64,000 bases of DNA from Pseudorhizobium banfieldiae (GTDB taxonomy: Bacteria > Pseudomonadota > Alphaproteobacteria > Rhizobiales > Rhizobiaceae). The notes under the pieces are model-generated. The model ran no database searches. It was given only the letters and a program-made list of their open reading frames with translations, and was not told where the DNA came from. The position numbers were made by a program, and so were the translations under genes. Shown here piece by piece: positions 21,598-30,461 of this stretch. The stretch spans positions 3,961,501-4,025,500 of the forward strand of contig NZ_FO082820.1 of the NCBI RefSeq assembly GCF_000967425.1, read 5' to 3'. Every line of letters begins with the position of its first letter. The stretch's first letter is position 1.

Positions 21598-21646
21598 TGT
21601 CGTTCGTCTCCGTCAGTCGAAATCTGTGCGGCCGATGGGCCGGTTG

Positions 21647-22234
21647 TTACTCGTCGTCTTCGCCGTTCTGGTTGGCCGCCTGGGCCTTGGCCAGCTTGTC
21701 GGCGCGCAGCGCATCCCGGATCAGGTCATCCGTCAGGATCAGCTTGGCTTCCGAGAGCGCCGTAAAGGGAATGGTGACACTCGGCGCCTCGCCATAGGCC
21801 ACCTGGTCGCGCTCGATCGTGAAGCCTTCGTCATTCGTCTCGACAATCTTGCCGCGGAACCGCTTGCGGTTGTCGATCATGATCGACGTCTCGCATTTGA
21901 CGACATGGCCCTGCCAGCGCGAGAAATCCGACTTGCGGACCATCGGCCGGTCGATACCGGGCGACGACACCTCGAGATGATATGCCTTATCTATCGGATC
22001 TTCCACATCAAGGACAGGCGAAATCGCGGTCGAGATCGTTTCGCAGTCCTCGACGGTCATCGTGCCGTCATTCCTCTCGGCCATGACCTGCAGCGTCAGC
22101 CCGTTCTGGTTCATCAGCCGGACGCGCACCAGGCGGTAATCCATTGAGGCAATCACCGGCTCGATGATCTCGGCAACCCTGAGGTCAAGCCCGGTTTCGA
22201 TGATGATGCGTGGTTCGTGTTCGGTATGCGACAT
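21647..22234 (-). CDS. rimP: Ribosome maturation factor RimP
   Basis: RimP assists 30S subunit assembly. The 195-residue protein has the conserved [15 protein letters not shown] motif, here [16 protein letters not shown], and the C-terminal SH3-like domain. It has a C-terminal extension rich in Lys, Asp and Glu. I chose ATG 22234 because GGAAG lies five bases upstream. It is the first gene of the rimP-nusA-ylxR-infB operon, behind a leader with a promoter and an attenuator-like hairpin. Confidence 0.95.
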   Translation of the reverse strand: MSHTEHEPRIIIETGLDLRVAEIIEPVIASMDYRLVRVRLMNQNGLTLQVMAERNDGTMTVEDCETISTAISPVLDVEDPIDKAYHLEVSSPGIDRPMVRKSDFSRWQGHVVKCETSIMIDNRKRFRGKIVETNDEGFTIERDQVAYGEAPSVTIPFTALSEAKLILTDDLIRDALRADKLAKAQAANQNGEDDE

Positions 22235-22289
22235 GGAAACTTCCGGTCGTCGTTGCCAGATGAGCCTCGGCCCGTGTCGATCGCCTAAC

Positions 22290-22322
22290 AAAAAAGAGCG
22301 GGTCCCGGTCAGGCCCCACTCT
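22290..22322 (-). terminator. Leader terminator/attenuator upstream of rimP
   Basis: On the minus strand AGAGTGGG pairs with CCCGCTCT (one G-U pair) around a GC-rich 12-base loop and is followed by a T-run. It lies between the rimP promoter and start codon, so it can only control read-through into rimP-nusA-infB. NusA autoregulation at such a site is known in other bacteria and is an inference here. Confidence 0.75.
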
Positions 22323-22349
22323 TCATCAAACGATCAAGAATATAGCCTG

Positions 22350-22378
22350 CATATACGTGCTCTAGCCGGCTTTTGCAA
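22350..22378 (-). promoter_or_regulatory. Promoter of the rimP-nusA-infB operon
   Basis: TTGCAA, 17 bases, TATATG on the minus strand. The predicted start near 22343 gives a leader of about 110 nt that contains the attenuator hairpin. Confidence 0.65.
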
Positions 22379-22427
22379 GGGCGGCGACCCAGTCTCCTCC
22401 GGACTGGCTTCTGCCTGAAGCCGCCCT
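22378..22427 (+). other. Folded leader element before the MFS gene
   Basis: AGGGCGGC (22378-22385) pairs with GCCGCCCT (22420-22427). Inside, CCAGTC pairs with GACTGG (22389-22407). A second inner hairpin, GGCTTC/GAAGCC (22406-22422), competes with the outer stem. It lies 39 bases before the MFS start and overlaps the rimP -35 on the other strand. It matches no riboswitch class I know. Confidence 0.4.
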
Positions 22428-22466
22428 ATACTTCGAGCCTCATCTGCAGCCGAGTTGGAATCCCGC

Positions 22467-24095
22467 GTGACAGACACCCGATCGCCGTTCGCGCCGCTGC
22501 GCCACCAGACCTATCGCACCATGTGGTTTGCCAGTCTCGCCTCCAATCTGGGTGGCCTGATCCAGGCGGTCGGTGCGGCCTGGATGATGACAGCTCTTAC
22601 CACGTCCGAAAACCTCATCGCTCTGGTCCAGGCGTCGACGGCCCTGCCGATCATGCTTTTCTCGGTAGTGTCGGGCGCCCTGGCGGACAGCTTCGATCGG
22701 CGCAGGGTCATGTTGGCTGCGCAGTTCCTCATGCTCGTCGCCTCTCTGCTGCTGGCGGTCTTCGCGTCCTCCGACCTCCTGACGCCTGGGCTGCTGCTGA
22801 TGTTCACCTTCGTCATCGGCTCCGGGACAGCCCTTCACAATCCATCCTGGCAGGCGTCGGTGGGCGACATGGTCCCGCGCCCGGACCTGCCCGAGGCGGT
22901 TTCCCTCAACAGCGCAGGCTTCAACATCATGCGCAGCGTCGGCCCGGCACTCGGCGGCGTCATCGTCGCCGCGGCCGGTGCGGCCACTGCGTTTGCCATC
23001 AATGCAGTCAGCTATTTCGCACTGATCTATGCGCTGCTGCGCTGGAAGCCGGATTATCCGAAGAACCCGCTCCCTCGCGAGACCCTCGGCAGTGCCATCT
23101 CGGCCGGCTTCCGCTACGTCGCCATGTCGCCGAACCTCGAAAAGGTGATGGTTCGCGGCTTTGTCTTTGGCCTGTCTGCCGGTTCGGTGCTGGCGCTGCT
23201 CCCCATCGTCGCCCGTGATCTCCTGGAGGGCGGGCCATTGACCTACGGGATCATGTTCGGTGCGTTCGGCGTTGGGGGGATCGCAGGAGCATTCCTGAAC
23301 GCAGGCATTCGCCAGCAGCTGCGAAGCGAGCAGATTGTCCGAACGAGCTTCACGGGGTTTGCCCTGAGCGCAGCGACGATCGGGCTCAGTACATCGAGCT
23401 TGATCACCTTCCTGGCTCTGGTTCTCGCCGGAATCTGCTGGGTCGTCACCCTGTCGCTCCTCAACACAGTGGTGCAGCTTTCGACACCCCGCTGGGTGGT
23501 CGGACGTGCTCTTTCCCTTTACCAGACCGCAACGTTTGGAGGCATTGCTGGCGGCAGCTGGCTCTGGGGTTACTGGGCAGAGGAATTCGACCCCACCAAC
23601 GCCCTGGTCATGTCCAGCCTGCTGATGCTGGCCGGGGCGGCGCTCGGATTGCGGCTGCCCATGCCCGATTTCCGGTCACTGAACCTCGATCCGCTCAACC
23701 GCTTCGTAGAGCCCTCGCTCGGCCTGGAGATCCAGCCCCGGAGCGGGCCGATCGTCATCCAGGTCGATTACGACATCGCCGATGAGGATCTGCCCGAATT
23801 TCTCTCGCTGATGGCCGAGCGGCGGCGTATCCGCATTCGCGACGGGGCGCGCAACTGGGCGCTGATGCGTGATCTGCAGTATCCGGAAATCTGGACCGAG
23901 ACCTACCACGTGCCCACTTGGGTGGAATACGTCCGGCACAACCAGCGTCGCACGCAGGCCGACGCAGAGACGACGGACCGGATACTGGCCCTCCATCGTG
24001 GCGGAAAGGTTCGGGTTCACCGGATGATCGAGCGGCAGACGATCCCGTCAACAAGGGACGATGTGTTCCATCAGCCGCATATCGATACGCACTGA
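22467..24095 (+). CDS. MFS transporter, MFS_3 (EntS-like) type with C-terminal soluble domain
   Basis: This is a predicted drug, metabolite or siderophore exporter of the inner membrane with 12 hydrophobic segments in the first 405 residues, including the MFS loop motif ADSFDRRRVML. The last 130 residues are soluble and form a ferredoxin-like region typical of the PF05977 group (EDLPEFLSLMAERRRIRIRD). I prefer GTG 22467 over TTG 22455 because GGA precedes it by seven bases. It starts divergently from rimP and ends six bases before the convergent transglycosylase gene. The substrate is unknown. Confidence 0.85.
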   Translation: MTDTRSPFAPLRHQTYRTMWFASLASNLGGLIQAVGAAWMMTALTTSENLIALVQASTALPIMLFSVVSGALADSFDRRRVMLAAQFLMLVASLLLAVFASSDLLTPGLLLMFTFVIGSGTALHNPSWQASVGDMVPRPDLPEAVSLNSAGFNIMRSVGPALGGVIVAAAGAATAFAINAVSYFALIYALLRWKPDYPKNPLPRETLGSAISAGFRYVAMSPNLEKVMVRGFVFGLSAGSVLALLPIVARDLLEGGPLTYGIMFGAFGVGGIAGAFLNAGIRQQLRSEQIVRTSFTGFALSAATIGLSTSSLITFLALVLAGICWVVTLSLLNTVVQLSTPRWVVGRALSLYQTATFGGIAGGSWLWGYWAEEFDPTNALVMSSLLMLAGAALGLRLPMPDFRSLNLDPLNRFVEPSLGLEIQPRSGPIVIQVDYDIADEDLPEFLSLMAERRRIRIRDGARNWALMRDLQYPEIWTETYHVPTWVEYVRHNQRRTQADAETTDRILALHRGGKVRVHRMIERQTIPSTRDDVFHQPHIDTH

Positions 24096-24101
24096 GGAGG
24101 G

Positions 24102-25340
24102 CTATTTCAGCCGGTCTTTCAGCGAAGCGCTCGGAAAGCAGGTGGCAGCGAGTCCGTTCTTCGCCTGCCAGTCACCGATGGAACGCCGCGTCTTGTAGCC
24201 TGCCAGCCCGTCGACCTTGCCGACGTCGTAGCCCTGTGCCACGAGGGCCTTCTGCATCGCGAGCACGTCCGACCGCTTCATTCGACCGACATCTCCCCAC
24301 GGCGCCTGGAAAGCTCTTGAGCCATAGGCGATCCGGTCCGCGAGGTTGCCGATGAAGAGGGCGTAGAGGTCGGAGTTGTTGTACTGCTTGAGCACGTAGA
24401 AGTTGGGCGTGACGATGAACTGTGGCCCGTGCCGGCCCGCCGGGACGAGCATCATGCCATCGGCCCGCAGTTCAGGTTCGGGGAAGCCGCGCCCGGAGAC
24501 GCGCGAGATCCCCGTATTTTCCCAGGAGGAAATCGGCCGCGCCAGGTCCGGTCCTTCCTGAGCACAGCTGACGCTGTCGGGGATCGTGATCTCGAACCCC
24601 CAGTCGCGTCCCTTCTGCCATCCCTCCCGCGCCAGGTAGTTGGCGATCGACGCCAGGCTGTCAGGCACGGAGTTCCAGATATCGCGATGTCCGTCGCGGT
24701 CGAAATCCACCGCATATTTCAGATAGCTCGATGGCAGAAACTGCGGTTGGCCGAGCGCTCCGGCCCATGAGCCCATCATCTTCGACGCGGTTATGTCGCC
24801 GCCCTCGATCATGTGCAGTGCTGCAATCAGTTCCGACCTGAACATCTCTTTGCGGGTCGACATGAAGGCCTTCGTCGCCAGAACTTCGATCGCGGAATGG
24901 GGAAGCTTGGCGCGTCCGAAGCCCGATTCGCGGCCCCAGATGGCTATGATGACCTCGCCGGGAACGCCGTATGTCGCTTCGATCCGCTCCAGGGTCGTGC
25001 GATGCTGAGCGGCCAAGCTGCGTCCGGTTGCGGCCAGACCCTGCAGGCGCTTCTCCGAGAAATATGCGCCCGGGGACGAGAATTCCGCCTGGCTCTGATC
25101 CTGGCTGGGGGGCGGCGTGCTGCCGGGCGGCACAAGGTCGGGAAGGTCCCAGTTGAGCGATACGCCTTTGAATGCGCCGGCAATTGTCTTGTCCGAGATG
25201 CCGTTCTGCTTCGCTTCCGCCGACAGATCGCCGGCGATCCATCGCTGGAATTGTATCTCCACCTCTGCACGCGAGGCTGAGTACGCCGCAGCGGGGAGCA
25301 GGGAGAGGAATAGAGCGGCAGCGAAAGCGTATCGTCGCAT
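24102..25340 (-). CDS. Lytic murein transglycosylase, MltB-type, with peptidoglycan-binding domain
   Basis: This enzyme cleaves peptidoglycan glycan strands to 1,6-anhydro products in the periplasm. The 412-residue protein has a signal peptide (FAAALFLSLLPAAAYSA), an SLT_2 catalytic domain with the catalytic Glu in IWGRESGFG and the motif GSWAGALGQPQFLPSSYL, and a C-terminal peptidoglycan-binding domain (AMQKALVAQGYDVGKVDGLA). It lies nine bases downstream of recR on the same strand. Confidence 0.93.
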   Translation of the reverse strand: MRRYAFAAALFLSLLPAAAYSASRAEVEIQFQRWIAGDLSAEAKQNGISDKTIAGAFKGVSLNWDLPDLVPPGSTPPPSQDQSQAEFSSPGAYFSEKRLQGLAATGRSLAAQHRTTLERIEATYGVPGEVIIAIWGRESGFGRAKLPHSAIEVLATKAFMSTRKEMFRSELIAALHMIEGGDITASKMMGSWAGALGQPQFLPSSYLKYAVDFDRDGHRDIWNSVPDSLASIANYLAREGWQKGRDWGFEITIPDSVSCAQEGPDLARPISSWENTGISRVSGRGFPEPELRADGMMLVPAGRHGPQFIVTPNFYVLKQYNNSDLYALFIGNLADRIAYGSRAFQAPWGDVGRMKRSDVLAMQKALVAQGYDVGKVDGLAGYKTRRSIGDWQAKNGLAATCFPSASLKDRLK

Positions 25341-25349
25341 GGAACCTCC

Positions 25350-25955
25350 TCAGATCGCAGTTCGTGCGCGAAGGGCAGCGGTCAGCGTCCCCTCGTCGAG
25401 ATAGTCGAGCTCACCCCCTACGGGAACACCATGGGCAAGCCGCGTGATCTTGACATCCAGGCCCGCGAGCTGATCGGTTATATAGTGTGCTGTCGTCTGT
25501 CCCTCGACGGTCGCGTTGACCGCAAGGATGATCTCCCGAACACCGCCTTCGCTCACCCTTTCGATCAGCGGGCGGATGTTGAGATCATCGGGACCGATGC
25601 CGTCCAGCGGCGAAAGGGTTCCGCCGAGCACGTGGTAGGCGGCGTTCATCGCCCCAGCGCGTTCCAATGCCCAGAGATCGGATACGTCTTCCACGACAAT
25701 GATCATCGACTGGTCTCGGCGCGTATCGGTGCAGACGGTGCAGGGATCGACGGTATCGACATTACCGCAGCGCGAGCAGACCTTAACCTTGTCGTACGCC
25801 TCTCCCATGGCAAGCCCCAGCGGGCCGAGCAATTGTTCCTTTTTCTTGATCAGGTGAAGCGCCGCCCGCCGCGCCGAACGCGGTCCCAGGCCGGGGACCT
25901 TCGCCAGCAACTGGATGAGCTTTTCGATTTCGGGACCGGTAACACGCTTTGCCAT
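25350..25955 (-). CDS. recR: Recombination protein RecR
   Basis: RecR works with RecF and RecO to load RecA at gaps. The 201-residue protein has the helix-hairpin region ([17 protein letters not shown]), a four-cysteine zinc finger ([16 protein letters not shown]) and a Toprim domain ([17 protein letters not shown]). Usually dnaX-ybaB-recR are contiguous; here a MOSC-domain gene on the opposite strand separates ybaB and recR. Confidence 0.97.
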   Translation of the reverse strand: MAKRVTGPEIEKLIQLLAKVPGLGPRSARRAALHLIKKKEQLLGPLGLAMGEAYDKVKVCSRCGNVDTVDPCTVCTDTRRDQSMIIVVEDVSDLWALERAGAMNAAYHVLGGTLSPLDGIGPDDLNIRPLIERVSEGGVREIILAVNATVEGQTTAHYITDQLAGLDVKITRLAHGVPVGGELDYLDEGTLTAALRARTAI

Positions 25956-26011
25956 GGGCGGCTTTTAGCTGATATCTCGACCGAACGGAATCGTAACAAG
26001 GGCCCCGGCCG

Positions 26012-26626
26012 ATGAAACTTGCCGCCATCTGCCTGGGCCGGCCTGAAATCCTTCAGGGCAAGAGCTACAAGACCGGCATCAACAAGATAGCCGTCAACAG
26101 TCCGACGATGGTGGACAAGGCGGGCCTCGTCGGTGATTCGGTCTGCAACCGCAACCATCACGGAGGGCCGGACCAGGCAATTCTGCTGGAAGGCGAGCTG
26201 ACGATGGCGTGGTGGTCCAGGCACATCGTTCGGGAGCTGCTGCCCGGGATCTTCGGGGAGAATCTTCGCATCGATGCGTTGGACGGACGCGACGTCTGCA
26301 TCGGCGACCGATTTGTCTTTGCAGAAGTGGTCTTGCAGGCCACGGCGCCGCGAATTCCCTGCGCGACATTCGCGGCGAGGATGGGCGAGCATGACTTCGT
26401 CAGGCGATACTCGGCCGCCGGTCGCCCCGGCATCTATTGCCGCGTCCTGCGCGAAGGCGTGCTGGAGCCCGGGGAGGCGGTACGGTTCGAGCCTTACGAA
26501 GGCGACAGGGTTCCAGTCGCGGATCTTCTTCCCGAGGCCGGCGAGCGGATAAACCCGCCGGACCGGTTCCGGCTTCTGGCGCTGCCGATCGCGGCGCGCT
26601 TGCGCAAACGGTATTCGACGGTCTGA
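26012..26626 (+). CDS. MOSC-domain protein, YiiM-like
   Basis: This 204-residue protein has the MOSC fold used for molybdenum-cofactor sulfur chemistry, with the family features NRNHHGGPDQAILL and the conserved Cys in RIPCATFAARMG. YiiM-type proteins reduce N-hydroxylated substrates. It is encoded between and opposite to ybaB and recR, with only four bases to the ybaB stop. That placement looks like an insertion into the dnaX-ybaB-recR cluster. Confidence 0.85.
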   Translation: MKLAAICLGRPEILQGKSYKTGINKIAVNSPTMVDKAGLVGDSVCNRNHHGGPDQAILLEGELTMAWWSRHIVRELLPGIFGENLRIDALDGRDVCIGDRFVFAEVVLQATAPRIPCATFAARMGEHDFVRRYSAAGRPGIYCRVLREGVLEPGEAVRFEPYEGDRVPVADLLPEAGERINPPDRFRLLALPIAARLRKRYSTV

Positions 26627-26630
26627 GCCC

Positions 26631-26954
26631 TCAGAAAGGCAGCTTCATTCCCGGCGGGATCGGCAGTCCGGCCGTCAGTTCCCTGGTCATGTCCGCCGCG
26701 GTGCTCTCCGCCTTCTTCTTGGCGTCCTGATGGGCAGCGACGATCAGGTCTTCCAGGATCTCGACGTCATCTTCCTTGAAGAGCGATGGATCGATCTTGA
26801 GGCCGAGCATCTCGCCCTTGCCGCTCAGCCGGACCGTCACCAGGCCGCCGCCTGATGTGCCCTGGACTTCCAGTGCCGCGATGTCCGCCTGCACCTTCTC
26901 CATCTTGGCCTGCATTTCCTTGACCTTGCCCATCATACCCATGATGTCGCGCAT
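26631..26954 (-). CDS. Nucleoid-associated protein YbaB/EbfC
   Basis: This small DNA-binding protein of 107 residues shows the family N-terminal helix ([20 protein letters not shown]) and the [19 protein letters not shown] strand region. It follows dnaX by 15 bases and is probably co-transcribed with it. Confidence 0.95.
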   Translation of the reverse strand: MRDIMGMMGKVKEMQAKMEKVQADIAALEVQGTSGGGLVTVRLSGKGEMLGLKIDPSLFKEDDVEILEDLIVAAHQDAKKKAESTAADMTRELTAGLPIPPGMKLPF

Positions 26955-26969
26955 CGTATTTTCCTTCTC

Positions 26970-28841
26970 TTATAGTTCGATGTCGTCGCCGGGCAGGATG
27001 TCGCCCTCGGCGGATTCTGCGGCAGCCGGTGCCGCGATGTCTTCGTTCACGGGATCGTCCTCGATGGCACGGATGCGTACGTCGGTTATGCGGGCACCGG
27101 GAAACTGCGCGAGGATGGCCGCAACATCCGGATCGGCCCGGGCATCGGTGAGCCGTGCCTCGCGGGCATTGGCGTCCGCCTCCACGAGCGTTGCTTCGCC
27201 TGCCTCGTTACTCAGGCTGACGATCCAGTGTATGCCGGTCCATTCCTTAAGCTTTACACCGAGTTCACCGGGGAGTGTCGCTGGCCCGCCGTCGCTCATG
27301 CGCATATCCAGCCGACCGGGCTCTAGCTTCACAAGCCGCACGAAGTTTCGCACCAGGGCCTTCAGCCTCGGGTCGCGGTTCTTCGAGCAGAGGTCGACGA
27401 TGTCCTGCAACGAGTTGACGGCGACGGTCGAAGCCGGCTTCTCCGCCGGCAGGTCCTCGGTTCGGCCCACGGGCAGTTCGCGTGGTTCAGAGCTAGGCAC
27501 GGCCTTCAGCATCGCGGTGGGCCCGCCGGCCGGCGCGCGAGCGGCGGGCGACATGGCCGAGGCCTGGGCGTTGAGCGGCGGTTGCAAGCTTGCCTGAACG
27601 CTCCCGCCGCCACTGCCGGAGGGTGCCAGACTGTGGCCTTCGCCATTGCCGAGTTCGCCCAAACGTCGCGCGGCGTCCTCCGGTGCGGGAAGATGGGCGG
27701 CATGGGTCAGCCGGATCAGCACCATTTCCGTGGCGCCGGCGGGTCTGGATGAGTTCTCCGCCTCCGGGATGCCCTTTAGCAGCATCTGCCAGATACGCGA
27801 CAGGGTGCTGACGGCAACCGAATGCGCGAATTCTTGCCCGCGAACCCGCTCGACCTCGCTCAGCGACGGATCCTGCGCCGCCTCCGGGATGTACTTGATG
27901 CGTGTGACGAGATGCGTGAAGTCGGCGAGGTCCGTCAGCACCACGACCGGATTGGCCCCGGCCTGATACTGGGACTCGAACTCGCCAAGTGCTGCCGTCA
28001 CGTCGCCACGGATGACATGTTCGAAGAGATCGACGATACGCGCCCTGTCGGCAAGGCCCAGCATCCCGCGGACGGTCTCGGCCTCGACCCGTCCGCCCCC
28101 ATGCGCGATCGCCTGGTCGAGCAGCGAAAGGCCGTCGCGGGCAGAGCCTTCGGCTGCCCGTGCGATCATCGACAGGGCTTCTGCATCTGCGACAATGCCT
28201 TCCTTCTCCAGGATGGTGGTGAACAGGCCGACGAGATCGGCAGCGCTGATGCGGCGCAGATCGAAGCGCTGGCAACGAGACAGTACCGTGATCGGGACCT
28301 TGCGGATTTCCGTCGTCGCGAAGATAAACTTCACATGCTCCGGCGGTTCTTCCAGCGTCTTCAGCAGACCGTTGAAGGCCTGTGTGGATAGCATATGGAC
28401 TTCGTCGATGATGTAGACCTTGTAGCGCGCCGAAACCGGCCGGTAGCGCACCTGCTCGATGATCTCGCGGATGTCGTCGATGCCGGTATGGGATGCGGCG
28501 TCCATCTCGATGACGTCCACATGCCGGCCTTCCATGATGGCCTGGCAATGTTCTCCCGGACTGCGAAGGTCGATCGTCGGCTGGTCGATCTCGGGCGTCC
28601 GATAATTCAGTGCGCGCGCCAGAATGCGCGCCGTCGTCGTCTTGCCGACGCCGCGGACACCGGTCAGCATGTAGGCTTGGGCGATCCGGCCCGTCTCGAA
28701 GGCGTTGGTGAGCGTACGAACCATCGGCTCCTGGCCGACCATAAGATCGGAGAAGTCCTTCGGGCGATACTTTCGCGCCAGCACCCGGTAGCCGCTACCG
28801 GGAGGAGGAAATGATTTGGAGATGGGCCCGGTGTCGTTCAT
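26970..28841 (-). CDS. dnaX: DNA polymerase III subunit gamma/tau
   Basis: This is the clamp-loader ATPase of the replisome. It has 623 residues from ATG 28841, which has AGG upstream; a frame extension of 69 residues into the SRP RNA region is not credible. Walker A is GVRGVGKTTTARILA, Walker B and sensor motifs include IIDEVHMLS. The zinc-finger cysteines of E. coli DnaX are mostly absent (RTPEIDQPTIDLRSPGEHCQ), as I recall for alphaproteobacterial DnaX. The C-terminal third is Ala/Pro-rich and variable. I did not identify a programmed frameshift site. Confidence 0.95.
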   Translation of the reverse strand: MNDTGPISKSFPPPGSGYRVLARKYRPKDFSDLMVGQEPMVRTLTNAFETGRIAQAYMLTGVRGVGKTTTARILARALNYRTPEIDQPTIDLRSPGEHCQAIMEGRHVDVIEMDAASHTGIDDIREIIEQVRYRPVSARYKVYIIDEVHMLSTQAFNGLLKTLEEPPEHVKFIFATTEIRKVPITVLSRCQRFDLRRISAADLVGLFTTILEKEGIVADAEALSMIARAAEGSARDGLSLLDQAIAHGGGRVEAETVRGMLGLADRARIVDLFEHVIRGDVTAALGEFESQYQAGANPVVVLTDLADFTHLVTRIKYIPEAAQDPSLSEVERVRGQEFAHSVAVSTLSRIWQMLLKGIPEAENSSRPAGATEMVLIRLTHAAHLPAPEDAARRLGELGNGEGHSLAPSGSGGGSVQASLQPPLNAQASAMSPAARAPAGGPTAMLKAVPSSEPRELPVGRTEDLPAEKPASTVAVNSLQDIVDLCSKNRDPRLKALVRNFVRLVKLEPGRLDMRMSDGGPATLPGELGVKLKEWTGIHWIVSLSNEAGEATLVEADANAREARLTDARADPDVAAILAQFPGARITDVRIRAIEDDPVNEDIAAPAAAESAEGDILPGDDIEL

Positions 28842-28910
28842 GCGCCTGCCAGCCTTCGCGGGCCGTTCCAGCCTCTTGACCGGACCGGAAGCTGACCAAG
28901 ATGGTAGAGG

Positions 28911-29011
28911 GTGGGAGGCTGGCACGGCGACCCGTGCCGGGCTCGTTAGGGCTGCTTCCTTCCGGACCTGACCCGGTTGGCGAGTGGCTCGTCCACCACC
29001 AACCTCCCGCC
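28911..29011 (-). ncRNA. ffs: Signal recognition particle RNA (4.5S-type)
   Basis: The minus strand contains the universally conserved apical domain of SRP RNA, GTCAGGTCCGGAAGGAAGCA, flanked by complementary arms. The 5' end GGGAGG pairs with CCTCCC at the 3' end, giving about 100 nt. A promoter-like TTGCAT, 17 bases, GATATG lies just upstream. Rhizobial ffs lies next to dnaX, as here. The exact ends are approximate. Confidence 0.88.
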
Positions 29012-29073
29012 GCACATATCGGCAATAACACTCGCAAATGCAAGCCAAGCCTGTAAAAAACTGCTAGGGTTTA

Positions 29074-29499
29074 ATGTCGACGGAGGAACGCAACTTGAGG
29101 CAATTCACGCTGGACGAGAGGCTGGAGCGCGATTCGGAGATGGTGACGGTTCTCGGCCTGTGCCAGCTTCGCCTGATGAAGGACCGTCGATGGCCCTGGC
29201 TTGTGCTTGTCCCGCAACGCGAAGGCATCAGCGAGATCTTCGAACTCACACCGCTCGACCAGACGCTTCTGACCTTCGAGACCAATGCGGTGGCCGCAGC
29301 TTTGAAGAAGGCGACCGGCGCCCGAAAGATCAATATCGGGACCCTCGGTAATGTTATCGGTCAGTTGCATGTTCACATTGTCGCGCGAAATGAGGGTGAT
29401 GCCAACTGGCCTGGACCCATCTGGGGCCACGGCACTCCCGAACCGTACGAAAACGGCGCGGAAAGCAGGCTCCTCCAGACGCTGATTGAAGCCCTCTGA
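29074..29499 (+). CDS. HIT-family hydrolase
   Basis: This 141-residue protein belongs to the histidine-triad superfamily of nucleotide hydrolases and transferases. The triad appears as QLHVHIVARN, a variant of HxHxH that keeps two histidines and has Gln first, as in the DUF-like rhizobial HIT group. The start is uncertain: ATG 29074 has AGGG close upstream, while TTG 29095 has GGAGG at a better eight-base distance. One base separates it from nudC, so the two are co-transcribed. Confidence 0.82.
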   Translation: MSTEERNLRQFTLDERLERDSEMVTVLGLCQLRLMKDRRWPWLVLVPQREGISEIFELTPLDQTLLTFETNAVAAALKKATGARKINIGTLGNVIGQLHVHIVARNEGDANWPGPIWGHGTPEPYENGAESRLLQTLIEAL

Positions 29500-29500
29500 C

Positions 29501-30457
29501 ATGACCGGTTCCCTTTTCGACACGAATGCACCGCATCCGGAAGCCAGCAATCTCACCGCCTTCTCCGGCAATACGCTGGATCGCAGGTCCGAGTACCGGG
29601 AGGAGAACTGCCTGGAGGAGGCTCTGAAGGTGGATGGCACCCATCTGCTTGCCTTCACCGGGAGCCGGCTGATCCTGAAGCATGACGGTCAGGTTCTGGA
29701 TCCGTTGTTTGCTGCCTACGAACTCATGGAGTTCCAGCCCGATTTCGACAATGCCGTCCTGCTCGGCTATTGCGAGAATGGCGAGCCTCGGATCGCCGTT
29801 CCCGTCGGCGTGGCAGCGGACGACCTTGCCGCTCACTTCAAGCCGACGGAGGCGCGTGCGCTCTATCGGGACGGGCTTCTGGATGTAGAATTGCTCGGCC
29901 AGGCGGCCCAGGCGGCAGCCTTGATCAACTGGAATGCGACCAACCGCTACTGCGGCAAGTGCGGGGCGGCGACGGAGAGCCGGATCGGCGGGTATCGGCG
30001 CGTCTGCGGTGCCTGCGGGCACATGACCTTTCCCCGTACTGATCCCGCCGTGATCATGCTCATCATCGACGAGCAGCGCGACCAATGCCTTCTCGGTCGC
30101 AGCCACCATTTCCAGGAGGGGATGTATTCCTGTCTCGCCGGGTTCGTCGAGCCGGGTGAAACGATCGAACACGCTGTCCGCCGTGAGACTTTCGAGGAGT
30201 CGGGCATTCGCATCGGGCGCGTCCGCTATCACGCGTCGCAGCCCTGGCCCATGCCGCATTCGCTGATGATCGGCTGCTATGCGGAAGCAACATCGACCGA
30301 GATCAAGATCGATCAGCAGGAGATCGCCGACTGCCGGTGGTTTTCACGAGAGGACGTTGGGCGCATCCTGGAGGGTCAGCCGGGGGATGGTTTCTTTGCG
30401 CCTCCGGCAGGTGCGATCGCTCATCGGCTGATCCGCGACTGGGTCGACTGGCACTAG
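29501..30457 (+). CDS. nudC: NAD+ diphosphatase (Nudix)
   Basis: NudC hydrolyses NADH and NAD+ and removes NAD caps from RNA. The 318-residue protein has a zinc ribbon with CGKCG and CGACG near residue 150, the SQPWPMPHSLM sequence typical of the group, and a full Nudix box, GX5EX7REX2EEXG, around FVEPGETIEHAVRRETFEES. The ATG follows the HIT stop by one base. It converges on pheA with a four-base gap. Confidence 0.95.
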   Translation: MTGSLFDTNAPHPEASNLTAFSGNTLDRRSEYREENCLEEALKVDGTHLLAFTGSRLILKHDGQVLDPLFAAYELMEFQPDFDNAVLLGYCENGEPRIAVPVGVAADDLAAHFKPTEARALYRDGLLDVELLGQAAQAAALINWNATNRYCGKCGAATESRIGGYRRVCGACGHMTFPRTDPAVIMLIIDEQRDQCLLGRSHHFQEGMYSCLAGFVEPGETIEHAVRRETFEESGIRIGRVRYHASQPWPMPHSLMIGCYAEATSTEIKIDQQEIADCRWFSREDVGRILEGQPGDGFFAPPAGAIAHRLIRDWVDWH

Positions 30458-30461
30458 GAGG

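Noticed and set aside
28842..29048. N-terminal extension of dnaX
   Set aside because: It would translate through the SRP RNA gene; ATG 28841 has a ribosome site and gives a normal N-terminus.
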